Below are positions 8,469 through 17,290 of a stretch of 46,373 nucleotides of DNA, piece by piece. The notes under the pieces were generated by a model. The model saw nothing but the letters and a program-made list of their open reading frames with translations, did not search any database and was not told the origin of the DNA. Position 1 is the stretch's first letter, and every line of letters starts with the position of its first letter. The stretch is from positions 1 through 46,373 of the forward strand of contig JAIXOR010000011.1 in assembly GCA_027486655.1 (NCBI GenBank), read 5' to 3'. The translations under genes were made by a program, and so were the position numbers. This stretch comes from Verrucomicrobiaceae bacterium (GTDB lineage Bacteria > Verrucomicrobiota > Verrucomicrobiia > Verrucomicrobiales > Akkermansiaceae).

Positions 8469-9412
8469 GCGAAGCATTCAAACATCTGCGGCGCGGATTC
8501 ATGCGGGCGGCCACCGGCCTCTTCGTGAAACCCTTCGTGCGCGAATGCCCGGCTCCGAAGCAGGTGGCGATCGTGATTCCGATGTCCTCGCGCAAGGAGC
8601 TGACCGAGGAGGAGCGGATATCGATGCGCCAGTTGCTTCATCACCTCGGGGATTACGACAAGTTCCTGCTGGTGCCCGAGGGTGTCGAGTTCGCCCTGGA
8701 CGGGTTCCGTGACATGGCTTTTCCGAAGCGGTTCTTCGGCTCCGCGGCGAATCATGGCAAACTGCTCGGCACACGCGCGTTCTACCGGAGGTTCCTGGAT
8801 TATGAATTCGTGTTCTTCTATCATTTCGACAGCCTGGTGTTTTCCGATCAGCTTGCGGAGTGGTGCGCGGGGGACATCGACTACATCGGTCCGCCCTGGA
8901 TCCGTTGTGATGACAGCCCGTGGGTGGACCGCCCGCGGGTGGGCAATGGCGGATTCACCCTGTTGCGGGTGGAGGCGGCGCTGAGGGCGCTCACAGCGCG
9001 CTACCTGCACACGCCTTCGGCTTTCTGGTTTGATCTGTTCACCGCGTATTCGCCTGCCTGGTTCGTCCGGCTGCTTGAGCGCATGTCGTGGTTCTGGCCG
9101 GCGCGCCGCTTGATGCAGGAATGGAGGGAGGTGCATGATCCAAGCACTCACAACCGGAACAATGATATCTTCTGGTCCGATCTCGCCGCCTGGTACGACC
9201 CGTCGTTCCGGGTTGCTTCCCTGGAGGATGGCCTTCGTTTCGCCTTCGAGGTCTCGCCACGGACTTGTTATGAAATGAACGGCCGCAGGATGCCCTTCGG
9301 CTGCCACGCATGGGGCCGCTATGACAAGGCGTTCTGGGAGCCCCACCTCGTCAGCTCCGCCGGCGGGGGCGGCAGCGGCCATCTGCGCAAGGAGGCGGCA
9401 TTCCGCGCCTGA
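8465..9412 (+). CDS. DUF5672 protein, probable glycosyltransferase-like
   Basis: A 315-residue protein of the DUF5672 family. Its core carries the diagnostic motifs FFYHFDSLVFSDQLAEW, IDYIGPPW, VGNGGFTLLRV, NNDIFWSDL and PFGCHAWGRYD. The DSL motif resembles the DxD-type metal site of GT-A enzymes. DUF5672 proteins are widespread in O-antigen and exopolysaccharide loci and are thought to be glycosyltransferases, but I know of no biochemical proof. The start at 8465 overlaps the rmlC stop by four bases; an in-frame ATG at 8444 is possible, whereas a far-upstream start would overlap rmlC completely. The C terminus has a glycine-rich tail (SSAGGGGSGHLRK). It is followed after 18 bases by a glycosyltransferase gene. 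Confidence 0.88.
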   Translation: MSEAFKHLRRGFMRAATGLFVKPFVRECPAPKQVAIVIPMSSRKELTEEERISMRQLLHHLGDYDKFLLVPEGVEFALDGFRDMAFPKRFFGSAANHGKLLGTRAFYRRFLDYEFVFFYHFDSLVFSDQLAEWCAGDIDYIGPPWIRCDDSPWVDRPRVGNGGFTLLRVEAALRALTARYLHTPSAFWFDLFTAYSPAWFVRLLERMSWFWPARRLMQEWREVHDPSTHNRNNDIFWSDLAAWYDPSFRVASLEDGLRFAFEVSPRTCYEMNGRRMPFGCHAWGRYDKAFWEPHLVSSAGGGGSGHLRKEAAFRA

Positions 9413-9430
9413 AACCTCCCATCCACCACC

Positions 9431-10423
9431 GTGAAACACAGCCCCCCCAAGCTCACCGATCTGCCCGCTCCGCCTCCCGGCCGGACCGGCTGGCCATGGA
9501 CGGAGGCCGCGCAACCGCTGCCTGAACGTTCACCCTGCGGAGGCGAGTGGCCATCCATCAGCCTGATCACTCCAAGTTACAATCAAGGGATCTATCTGGA
9601 GGAAACCATCCGTTCGGTGCTGCTCCAGGGCTATCCCTCGCTTGAGTATTTCATCATCGACGGCGGCAGCACCGATGAGTCGGTGGAGATCATCCGCAAG
9701 TACGAGCCATGGCTTTCCGGCTGGGTGAGCGAGAAGGACAAGGGCCAGTCCGACGCGATCAACAAGGGTCACGCGCGTTGCTCGGGCGAGATCTTCAACT
9801 GGCTGTGCAGCGACGATGTTCTTTCGAAGGATTCATTGCGGCTTGTCGGTTCCGCCTTCGCCGCGGATCCGGAATGCGGGGTTCTTGCCGGTGCCTGTTT
9901 CTGCCAATACGATGACGAGCCCCATCTCAGCTCCGCCCGACCCGCAAGGGGGCCGGTGTGGGAGGAAACTCCTTTCACCGAGGGCATATGGCAGCCGAGT
10001 TGCTTCTGGCGCAGGTCGCTGGTGAAACGCGAGGATCTTGTCCTGCGCGATCTCCACTACTGCATGGACCGCGAGCTGTGGTGCCATCTGCTGGCGTCCG
10101 GCGCCCGTTGGCGGTGGACCGACGAGGTTTTGAGCGTCTATCGTTTCACCGGTGCGAACAAGTCGGTGGTGGGCGGCGCGAAGATTGTCGCCGAGGTGGA
10201 CAGGATCTATCGGGCCTATGTTCCGGAGACCTGCGCGCTTCCCGGATTGCTCCGCAGGTTCTGGCTGCCCCTCGTTCTCACGGGAAAGCGCGCGGCCAAC
10301 CCGCTCGTCCGTTCGCTTTCGACCCTGGCCTCGCGTCTTGTCGCCGCGCCCCTGCTGGCGCTTTATCCGAAGTCCCGCGTGAGGTCGCTTCAGCATGAAT
10401 TCTACGTGTATTCGGTATGGTGA
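9431..10423 (+). CDS. Family 2 glycosyltransferase
   Basis: A 330-residue GT-A fold transferase. After a proline-rich N-terminal stretch the catalytic domain begins SLITPSYNQGIYLEETIRSV, followed by IIDGGSTDESVEIIRKYE, SEKDKGQSDAINKG and the nucleotide-binding NWLCSDDVL. ELWCHLLASGARW is near the acceptor region. It is predicted to be a cytoplasmic inverting transferase that adds one sugar to the lipid-linked glycan. The start is a GTG at 9431; a seven-C tract (9442-9448) lies within codons 4 to 6. The stop overlaps the next start by seven bases, which indicates translational coupling with the GT4 gene. Donor and acceptor cannot be assigned. Confidence 0.92.
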   Translation: MKHSPPKLTDLPAPPPGRTGWPWTEAAQPLPERSPCGGEWPSISLITPSYNQGIYLEETIRSVLLQGYPSLEYFIIDGGSTDESVEIIRKYEPWLSGWVSEKDKGQSDAINKGHARCSGEIFNWLCSDDVLSKDSLRLVGSAFAADPECGVLAGACFCQYDDEPHLSSARPARGPVWEETPFTEGIWQPSCFWRRSLVKREDLVLRDLHYCMDRELWCHLLASGARWRWTDEVLSVYRFTGANKSVVGGAKIVAEVDRIYRAYVPETCALPGLLRRFWLPLVLTGKRAANPLVRSLSTLASRLVAAPLLALYPKSRVRSLQHEFYVYSVW

Positions 10424-11619
10424 GCGCATCTCCTGACATTCCTGTGGCAAGAGCGGCTGCCGCCGGGCGGCTGAGGGTTATTTTCGCCAGCACCATGGCG
10501 GGAGCTCCGTGGGGTGGCAGTGAGGAGCTTTGGCATGGAACGGCCAAACGCATGCGCCTTGCAGGCCATGAGATCGGTGTGTCGGTCTATCAATGGCCGG
10601 AGCCGCCGCCCCGTGTGATGGAACTTGCGAAACTCGGCTGCGACATCGACTACCGCATCCAGCGTCCCGGACTGCTCGGCAGGCTCGTCCAACGGCGCTT
10701 CGCCCGAGCCAATGGCGTGGATGTTCCGGAGGCCACCTATCATTGGCTCAAGCGCTTCAAGCCGGATCTGGTGGTCATTTCGCAGGGATTTCCCTTGGAA
10801 GCCACCGACTGGATGCTCGCCTGCCGCCGCCTTGGCATTCCCTATGCCACGGTCGTGCAGGCCGCCGGTGAACTCTGGTGGCCGGAGGACTCGATGCTCG
10901 ACGCGCTCCGCACCGCCTACGCGGAAGCCGCCGGGGTTTTCTTTGTTTCCTCTTCCAATCGCAAACTCGTGGAACGCCAGCTGGGAATCCGGCTTGGGAA
11001 CGCAGCGGTGGTCAGCAATCCATGGAACCTCAAGGCCGGAGGTGCCGTGCCATGGCCATCGCAGGATGGCATGATCGAGCTGGCCTGTGTGGGACGCATG
11101 GACCCCCGTGCCAAGGGCCAGGACCTGATTCTCGATGTGCTGTCGCGGGAAACCTGGCGCTCGCGCCCGGTGCGGCTCAACTTCTACGGCGGTGGTCCGT
11201 GCGACGCCTCGGTCCGCAGGCTCACCGCCATGTTGGACGTTCCCCATGTGCGCTTCCACGGCCAGGTGGCGGACATTCGCTCGCTGTGGGCGGCCAATCA
11301 CGCGCTGGTGCTGCCGTCGCGTTTCGAGGGCCTTCCGCTGGTGATTGTGGAGGCCATGCTTTGCGGCCGCGTGGTCATCACCACCGATGTTGCCGGAAAC
11401 GCCGAGTATCTGCATGACGGGGTCAATGGATTCGTCGCGCCCGCACCTGCGGCCGGGTTGTTGGATCTGGCGATGGAGCGCGCCTGGGCGGCGCGGGACC
11501 GCTGGCCCGCGATCGGTGCGCAAGCAAGGGAAGACGTGCTGGCGGTGCTGCCCGCGGATCCGTATCACGCCTTCGAATCCGCGCTGCTCAACGCCCTTCA
11601 CCAGGGAGGTGCCTCATGA
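10417..11619 (+). CDS. Family 4 glycosyltransferase
   Basis: A 400-residue GT-B fold, retaining GT4-family transferase. The N-terminal domain has the glycine-rich acceptor loop MAGAPWGGSEELW near residue 27. The C-terminal nucleotide-sugar domain starts at VGRMDPRAKGQDLIL and includes FYGGGP and the VLPSRFEGLPLVIVEAM motif with the EX7E glutamates, followed by AGNAEYLHDGVNGFV. It is predicted to build the surface glycan on the cytoplasmic side. It overlaps the upstream GT2 gene (seven bases) and the downstream GT2 gene (ATGA), so three glycosyltransferases are coupled in series. Confidence 0.94.
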   Translation: MVSASPDIPVARAAAAGRLRVIFASTMAGAPWGGSEELWHGTAKRMRLAGHEIGVSVYQWPEPPPRVMELAKLGCDIDYRIQRPGLLGRLVQRRFARANGVDVPEATYHWLKRFKPDLVVISQGFPLEATDWMLACRRLGIPYATVVQAAGELWWPEDSMLDALRTAYAEAAGVFFVSSSNRKLVERQLGIRLGNAAVVSNPWNLKAGGAVPWPSQDGMIELACVGRMDPRAKGQDLILDVLSRETWRSRPVRLNFYGGGPCDASVRRLTAMLDVPHVRFHGQVADIRSLWAANHALVLPSRFEGLPLVIVEAMLCGRVVITTDVAGNAEYLHDGVNGFVAPAPAAGLLDLAMERAWAARDRWPAIGAQAREDVLAVLPADPYHAFESALLNALHQGGAS

Positions 11620-12548
11620 AGGCCTCCGTGATCATCGTCACCCGGAACCGCGCCCCGGATCTCGCGGAGACGCTAGCAAGTTTTCACGGCATCAGGGTGC
11701 CCGCCGGGTTTGAAGCCGAGGTGGTGGTTGTGGACAATGGATCTTCCGATTCCACGGCGGAGGTGGTGCGCGCGGCCTCCGTTCCCGGGGTTTCCGTCCG
11801 CTATCTTTTGGAAAAGCGGGCTGGCAAAAGCAACGGTCTCAACCTCGGCATCCGCTCGACCGATGGGGACATCGTGCTTTTCACGGATGACGATGTGAGG
11901 ATTCCAGCGGATTGGCTGGAGGCGATGTGTGCGCCCATCACCGCCGGATCCGCAGACGTGGTGGCCGGTGGCATGGAACTCGCCCCTCACCTTTTGCGGC
12001 CGTGGATGACACCCGCCCACCGGTCCTGGCTTGCTTCCACGGAATGGCTGGAACCCGGAAATCCCGAGAGCCTCGTCGGCGCGAACATGGCGGTCTCCCG
12101 CAAGGTCTTCGCCAAGGTGCCGGGCTTCGATCCGGAACTCGGTGGCGGTGGCCTCGGCTTCTGCGAGGACGGGCTGTTTGCCGCCCAGTTGCTCAAGGCG
12201 GGTTTCCATTTCACCGACCGCTTTGACGTCCGGATCATCCACCATCCGGACGCTTCCCGCCTCATGCGCTCCTCCTGGCTCGATGCCGCCGAGCGCCGCG
12301 GGCTCTCCCATGCCTACCGGGGTCATCATTGGGAACATTGGAACTGCCGCCTCGGCTGGCTGAAGATCCTCAAGGCCCGGCGCCGTCTCGCCAAATGGCG
12401 TGCGGCCCATCCCGATCATGTGCGCGACGAGGGATGCCTCATGGAGGAACTCGAACTGGTCTTCAGCCTCGGCGTCGTCACGGGGCACCTGAGGGAAAGC
12501 CGCCGACCCCGCCAATACGAGAAACACGGACTCGCCAAAATCGGTTAG
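11616..12548 (+). CDS. Family 2 glycosyltransferase
   Basis: A 310-residue GT2 enzyme starting directly with the catalytic domain, SVIIVTRNRAPDLAETL. VVVDNGSSDSTAEVV and KSNGLNLGIRSTDGDIVLFTDDDVRIP carry the nucleotide- and metal-binding aspartates. GANMAVSRKVFAKVPGFD and LGFCEDGLF follow; the acidic pair ED is typical of the catalytic base. The C-terminal about 80 residues are basic and helical and may contact the membrane. It overlaps the upstream GT4 gene by four bases and is separated from the next GT2 by four bases. The stop codon lies in a GGTTAGAA context, similar to that of rfbG. Confidence 0.93.
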   Translation: MKASVIIVTRNRAPDLAETLASFHGIRVPAGFEAEVVVVDNGSSDSTAEVVRAASVPGVSVRYLLEKRAGKSNGLNLGIRSTDGDIVLFTDDDVRIPADWLEAMCAPITAGSADVVAGGMELAPHLLRPWMTPAHRSWLASTEWLEPGNPESLVGANMAVSRKVFAKVPGFDPELGGGGLGFCEDGLFAAQLLKAGFHFTDRFDVRIIHHPDASRLMRSSWLDAAERRGLSHAYRGHHWEHWNCRLGWLKILKARRRLAKWRAAHPDHVRDEGCLMEELELVFSLGVVTGHLRESRRPRQYEKHGLAKIG

Positions 12549-12552
12549 AATC

Positions 12553-13503
12553 ATGCCTTCCACCAGCGTCATCATCCCCACCTACAACCGTGCAGGCCAG
12601 GTGACCGCAGCCGTGCAAAGCGTGCTTGCGCAGTCCGAGCCGCCGGACGAGGTGATTGTTGTGGACGATGGCTCCACTGACGGCACCGCAGAAGCGCTCG
12701 CCCCGTTCATGGAACGCATCCGCTATGTTCGCAAGGCGAATGGCGGCGCCAGTTCCGCGCGCAATCTCGGCGTGATCCTCGCCAAGGGGGAGTGGATCGC
12801 TTTCCTTGACTCCGACGACACCTGGCACCCGGAGAAACTCGCCAAACAACACGCCTGCGCCGCCCGCACCGCCGCCAAGGTCTGCTTTTGCGTGAGCACT
12901 GACGAGTCCGGAGCGGCGCTCGATGACCTGGCGGCAATGGACCCCACGCTCGCGGATGGCGGGGCGCGTTTCTATGAGGCCGGCGATTGCAGGCTCTTCA
13001 AGTTCCGTGCGCATCCGTTCATCCAGTCGATGCTTGCAACGCGCGAATCGCTGATGAAATGCGGCCTCTTCGATGAGACCCTCGCCGTCGCCGAGGATAC
13101 CCAGCTTGTTTACCGCCTGATCCTCGACTTCGGCTACGCCGTGTTGAACGAAAAACTGGTGGAAATCTGCCGCGATCGCAGTGGCCCGGGACTTTCAGAC
13201 ACGATGGACCCTGCAAGCGCCTACCGCAGGCACGACTGCTACACCCGTGTCCAGGCGGCGATCCATTGGAGACTGGTCCCGGTGGATCCGGAGGCGGCCA
13301 GATTGGTCCTTTCGAACGTGTACTACTTTTCCTCAAGGCAGGCGGAGATCGCCTGCGCCCTTGGCCGGCGCGAGGTGGCCAGACAGCTCGCCCGCGCCGG
13401 GCTCGACCCCCGTGCCGGGCTCAAAAACCTGTTGCGCAACCTCTTCATCCTCGCCGCCTATCCCGCGGCGGAACGGCGCTTCGCCGCGAAATGGGGCAAG
13501 TGA
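12553..13503 (+). CDS. Family 2 glycosyltransferase
   Basis: A 316-residue GT-A transferase. Motifs in order are SVIIPTYNRAGQVTAAVQSV, VIVVDDGSTDGTAEAL, NGGASSARNLGVILAKGEWIAFLDSDDTWHP and, in the acceptor half, FDETLAVAEDTQL. The C-terminal about 90 residues (VDPEAARLVLSNV onward) are helical and fit the tail often seen in O-antigen GT2 enzymes. It is the fourth glycosyltransferase-type gene in a row and probably adds one residue of the repeat unit. Neither donor nor acceptor can be assigned. The gene ends 27 bases before rmlD. Confidence 0.92.
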   Translation: MPSTSVIIPTYNRAGQVTAAVQSVLAQSEPPDEVIVVDDGSTDGTAEALAPFMERIRYVRKANGGASSARNLGVILAKGEWIAFLDSDDTWHPEKLAKQHACAARTAAKVCFCVSTDESGAALDDLAAMDPTLADGGARFYEAGDCRLFKFRAHPFIQSMLATRESLMKCGLFDETLAVAEDTQLVYRLILDFGYAVLNEKLVEICRDRSGPGLSDTMDPASAYRRHDCYTRVQAAIHWRLVPVDPEAARLVLSNVYYFSSRQAEIACALGRREVARQLARAGLDPRAGLKNLLRNLFILAAYPAAERRFAAKWGK

Positions 13504-13530
13504 TGCCCCGAATCCCAACCTGCATGTCCA

Positions 13531-14433
13531 ATGAATGAATCGTTTCTCGTGGTAGGCTCCGGCGGTCGCCTGGGCAGGTCGCTCGTGGACTGCCTCGCCC
13601 GTTCCGGACCGGTCGCCGGATTGGATCGGAAGCACCTCGATCTCTCCGATGGAGATGGCATCCGCCGTGTCCTCGATCCACTCGAATACGATCATCTCGT
13701 TCTAACAGCCGCGTTGACCGCGGTTGACCATTGCGAGACCCATCGCGAAGAGGCCTTCGCGGTGAATGCCACGGCCGCCGGCATCATCGCAGAGGTCTCC
13801 GCGGCAAAAGGCGCACGCGTCACCTACATCAGCACGGACATGGTCTTCGACGGCACCAAGGACGGACCCTATTCCGAAGAGGATCCGGCCCGGCCCGCCA
13901 ATGTTTATGGCGAGTCGAAGCTGGAAGGAGAGCGGCGCGTCATGGCCGCCTCCGCACGCAACCTCGTCGCCCGCGTTTCCTGGGTCCACGGTCCGGCGCG
14001 TCCCGCGTTTCCCGAATGGATCATCGGCCGCGCCTGCGAGGAAACCCATCTCACGCTGCCGGGAGACAAACTCTGCTGCCCCACCTACACGCTCGATCTC
14101 ATCGGTTGGCTCGACGCCCTTTGGCGCACCCCCGCTCAAGGCATCTTCCACCTCTGCAACTCCTCACCCTGCCTCTGGCGCGATTGGGGGCAAGCCTGCA
14201 TCGACCTCGCTCGCGAGAACGGGATTCCCGTCATCGCCGATACGATCCGCCCTGTTCCGGTGGACTCGGTCCCCTCCTTCGTCGCCAGAAGGGCGAAGAA
14301 CACGGCGATGGAAACGGCGAAGTTCACCGCCGCCACCGGAATCCATCCCCGGCACTGGCGCGAAGCACTACGCGAATTCGTAGTGCAAAGCCCGACGTTT
14401 TCCCGATATAAGCCGTTGACGCACGCGCCGTGA
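13531..14433 (+). CDS. rmlD: dTDP-4-dehydrorhamnose reductase
   Basis: A 300-residue extended short-chain dehydrogenase that reduces dTDP-4-keto-L-rhamnose to dTDP-L-rhamnose with NAD(P)H. The Rossmann motif GSGGRLGRSL is near residue 9. AALTAVDHCETHREEAFAVN, YISTDMVFDGTKDGPYSEEDPARPANVYGESKLEGE (with the Tyr-x-x-x-Lys pair) and the RVSWVHGP segment follow the RmlD pattern. Length matches the family. It is the first gene of a dTDP-rhamnose set ending with the RmlC-like gene at 16510. One TTCTAACAG word occurs at 13700-13708, encoding V-L-T-A with the rare codons CTA-ACA. Confidence 0.93.
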   Translation: MNESFLVVGSGGRLGRSLVDCLARSGPVAGLDRKHLDLSDGDGIRRVLDPLEYDHLVLTAALTAVDHCETHREEAFAVNATAAGIIAEVSAAKGARVTYISTDMVFDGTKDGPYSEEDPARPANVYGESKLEGERRVMAASARNLVARVSWVHGPARPAFPEWIIGRACEETHLTLPGDKLCCPTYTLDLIGWLDALWRTPAQGIFHLCNSSPCLWRDWGQACIDLARENGIPVIADTIRPVPVDSVPSFVARRAKNTAMETAKFTAATGIHPRHWREALREFVVQSPTFSRYKPLTHAP

Positions 14434-14499
14434 TGCGGCCTGTGTTCTCCCCCCAATCGGCGGTCCTTCGGGCCCGCCCAAGCGACATTCCCCCAAACA

Positions 14500-15576
14500 A
14501 TGAGAATCATCGTCACCGGCGGCGCCGGATTCATCGGATCCAACCTCGTCCACTATCTGTTGGACCAGGCTTCCGCGGAGATCGGTATCCACGTCGAACT
14601 TGTCGTCACTCTCGACAAACTCACTTACGCCGGAAACCGTGAGTCCCTCGCCGATCTCGACGCGGATCCGCGGCACGTGTTCGTCCAAGGGGATATCGGC
14701 GACAGCGCCCTCGTTTCCAAACTGCTCCGTGAACACCGCATCGATGCCGTGATGCACCTTGCCGCGGAGTCCCATGTCGACCGCTCGATCGACAACCCGG
14801 AGGAGTTCATCATGACGAACTTCGTCGGAACCTACCGGCTTCTCGAGGCGGTCCGCCGTTACTGGTCGGACCCTGACGCCGGCATCGTCAATCCACGCTT
14901 TCTTCATGTCTCCACCGACGAGGTCTACGGATCCCTCGGCGCGGAGGATCCTGCCTTCCACGAGGAAACCCCCTACGCGCCCAACAGCCCTTACAGCGCC
15001 TCGAAGGCCGGCAGCGACCATCTGGCGCGTGCCTATCACCACACCTACGGCCTGCCTGTCGTCACCACCAACTGCTCTAACAACTACGGGCCCTATCAGT
15101 TTCCGGAAAAACTGCTCCCGCTCATGATCCGCAAGACACTCAAGGGCGAGCCCCTGCCTGTGTACGGAGACGGACTCAACGTGCGCGACTGGCTCTATGT
15201 GGAGGACCACTGCCGTGGCCTGGTCATGGCCCTCGCCAGCGGCGAAACCGGCAGGACCTACGTGATCGGCGGCAAATGCGAAATGCGCAACATCGACGTC
15301 GTCCGTGCCATCATTGAAACCGTCCGCGAACTCGCACCCGGCCGGGTCACCCGCCCTGCGGATGAACTCATCACCTACGTCCGTGACCGTCCGGGTCATG
15401 ACCGCCGCTACGCCATCGATCCGTCCCGCATCGGCCGTGAACTCGGTTGGGAACCCCGCGAGAATTTCACCTCCGGCCTGCGCCGCACCGTCCGCTGGTA
15501 TCTCGATCACGAGGAATGGATCCACCGCATTGAAAACGGCAGCTACCGCGGCGAGCGGCTCGGAAACCTCAGCTGA
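14500..15576 (+). CDS. rmlB: dTDP-glucose 4,6-dehydratase
   Basis: A 358-residue extended SDR that converts dTDP-glucose to dTDP-4-keto-6-deoxyglucose. Clear family motifs are GGAGFIGSNLVHYLL at the N terminus, LAAESHVDRSIDNPEEF, HVSTDEVYGSLG, SPYSASKAGSDHLARAYHHTYGLPV with the catalytic Tyr and Lys, NCSNNYGPYQFPEKLLPLMI, VRDWLYVEDHCRG and VRDRPGHDRRYAIDPS. Length and motif order are normal. The 66 bases upstream contain no gene. rmlA follows after 12 bases. Confidence 0.97.
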   Translation: MRIIVTGGAGFIGSNLVHYLLDQASAEIGIHVELVVTLDKLTYAGNRESLADLDADPRHVFVQGDIGDSALVSKLLREHRIDAVMHLAAESHVDRSIDNPEEFIMTNFVGTYRLLEAVRRYWSDPDAGIVNPRFLHVSTDEVYGSLGAEDPAFHEETPYAPNSPYSASKAGSDHLARAYHHTYGLPVVTTNCSNNYGPYQFPEKLLPLMIRKTLKGEPLPVYGDGLNVRDWLYVEDHCRGLVMALASGETGRTYVIGGKCEMRNIDVVRAIIETVRELAPGRVTRPADELITYVRDRPGHDRRYAIDPSRIGRELGWEPRENFTSGLRRTVRWYLDHEEWIHRIENGSYRGERLGNLS

Positions 15577-15588
15577 ATCCCTCTCCCC

Positions 15589-16500
15589 ATGCTCCACATC
15601 GAGAAAAGCCACCTCAAGCTCAGCCGCGCCGAGCAATCGCTCCGCAAGGGGATCATCCTTGCCGGAGGCACCGGCAGCCGCCTCTTTCCCATGACCCACT
15701 CGGTCAGCAAGCAGCTCATCCCGGTTTATGACAAACCGATGATCTACTACCCGCTCACCGTGCTCATGCTCTCCGGCATCCGTGAGATTCTCGTCATCTC
15801 CACTCCACGCGACCTTCCCGGATTCCAACACCTTCTCGGCGATGGCTCACAGTGGGGACTGGACATCACCTATGCCGAGCAACCGAAACCCGAGGGCCTT
15901 GCCCAGGCCTTCCTCATTGGTGCGGATTTCATCGACGGCCGCCCGGTCTGCCTCGTCCTCGGTGACAACCTGTTCTATGGTCACGACCTCGGCCGCTCCC
16001 TCCTCGCCGCCTCCCGCCGCATGGATGGCGCCACGGTCTTCGGCTACCATACCAAGGAACCCGAACAATACGGAGTGGTCGAGTTCGACGAATCCGGGAA
16101 AGTCGTTTCCCTCGAAGAGAAACCGAAACGGCCGAAGTCAAACTACGCCGTGCCGGGCATCTACTTCTACGACAAGAATGTGGTCGCCACCGCCAGAAGC
16201 CTCAAACCCTCCGCCCGCGGTGAACTCGAAATCACCGATCTCAACCGCCTCTATCTGAATCGAGGCGAACTCCGCGTCGAGATCCTCGGCCGTGGCACCA
16301 CCTGGCTCGATACCGGCACGCCTGACTCACTGGCGGACGCCACCCAGTTCGTCCAGGTCATCCAGCAGCGCCAGGGACTCAAGATCGCCTGCCCCGAGGA
16401 AATCGCCTTCCTCCAGGGACGCATCAACCGCGCCAAGCTCGGTGAATCCATCCGCAAGTATGCCGGAACTCCCTATGGCGACTACCTGAAGTCTCTCTAA
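15589..16500 (+). CDS. rmlA: Glucose-1-phosphate thymidylyltransferase
   Basis: A 303-residue nucleotidyltransferase making dTDP-glucose from dTTP and glucose 1-phosphate. The signature [16 protein letters not shown] begins near residue 21, followed by [63 protein letters not shown] and the C-terminal YGDYL. Compared with the usual family start it has an N-terminal extension of about 18 residues ([16 protein letters not shown]...). No closer in-frame ATG precedes the signature, so the extension may be real. It is followed after nine bases by the RmlC-like gene. Confidence 0.96.
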   Translation: MLHIEKSHLKLSRAEQSLRKGIILAGGTGSRLFPMTHSVSKQLIPVYDKPMIYYPLTVLMLSGIREILVISTPRDLPGFQHLLGDGSQWGLDITYAEQPKPEGLAQAFLIGADFIDGRPVCLVLGDNLFYGHDLGRSLLAASRRMDGATVFGYHTKEPEQYGVVEFDESGKVVSLEEKPKRPKSNYAVPGIYFYDKNVVATARSLKPSARGELEITDLNRLYLNRGELRVEILGRGTTWLDTGTPDSLADATQFVQVIQQRQGLKIACPEEIAFLQGRINRAKLGESIRKYAGTPYGDYLKSL

Positions 16501-16509
16501 CCGATTCTC

Positions 16510-17256
16510 ATGCCATCTTCCCAAGACAAGCCCTGGAAGGGTCTCAAACCGTCCGCCCGCGGACGATTGGAGACACGCGACTACTCGAAGGCACCACTCG
16601 TCTCCCGCATCGCCCGGGACGGAGTCCAGGCGGGTGAGGTGATCGCCGGTCGTGACGGACTCGATGAGGCATGGATCCCCGGCGTGGAAGTCTTCGCGCG
16701 CCGCGTCTTCCAACAGAAGGGAAGGGGTTACTTCTCCGAACTCACCCGCCTCACCGAGGGTGTGCTCGACCGGATCCACCTCGCGCCCCGCCAGTGGGCC
16801 TCCGCTCTCATGCACCGGGACAGCGCCAAGGGCTTTCACATCCATCCTCCGCATGTCCCAGACGGAGTGGATCCCGCCTCCTGGTTTCATCAACTCTTCT
16901 CCGGGCCCAACCCGGACCCGGCCCTCCGTCCCTACGACCGCGAGCAATGGGATGTCATGTTTTTTCTAACAGGGATCTGCGAGATCATTCTCGTCGATGA
17001 ACGGGAGGGCATGCCCCGCCGCATCATGCGGTTCACGATTGCCGGCGACAGCCGCCCGGGCCCTGACAATGCCGCGGTCGTCATCCCGCCCGGTGTCGCC
17101 CATGCCCTGCGCAGCATCGGTGGCGAGGACCTGATCATGGTCTACGGCACCAGCACCACCTTCAACCCCTCCTGGGAGGGCCGCATCGAAAGCGCCGTCG
17201 AGAACTCGGCGCTTCCCGCCGATTGGGTCGACTATCTCAACGCCGGCGAAGCCTGA
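16510..17256 (+). CDS. RmlC-like cupin (dTDP-4-dehydrorhamnose 3,5-epimerase-related)
   Basis: A 248-residue cupin-fold protein, clearly longer than classical RmlC (about 180). Cupin motifs are ALMHRDSAKGFHIHPPHVPDG (a histidine cluster that could supply the catalytic base), EQWDVMFFLTGICEIILVDER, VVIPPGVAHALRSIG and MVYGTSTTFNP. The arrangement resembles the divergent dTDP-4-dehydrorhamnose 3,5-epimerase-related family, not FdtA. Its position as fourth gene of rmlD-rmlB-rmlA-X argues that it is the epimerase of the rhamnose pathway. It could equally be an accessory isomerase, since a canonical RmlC lies at 7935. A TTCTAACAG word lies at 16964-16972. Confidence 0.8.
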   Translation: MPSSQDKPWKGLKPSARGRLETRDYSKAPLVSRIARDGVQAGEVIAGRDGLDEAWIPGVEVFARRVFQQKGRGYFSELTRLTEGVLDRIHLAPRQWASALMHRDSAKGFHIHPPHVPDGVDPASWFHQLFSGPNPDPALRPYDREQWDVMFFLTGICEIILVDEREGMPRRIMRFTIAGDSRPGPDNAAVVIPPGVAHALRSIGGEDLIMVYGTSTTFNPSWEGRIESAVENSALPADWVDYLNAGEA

Positions 17257-17290
17257 CAATCTGTTCGAACAACCCGCAAGCAATCAAGCC

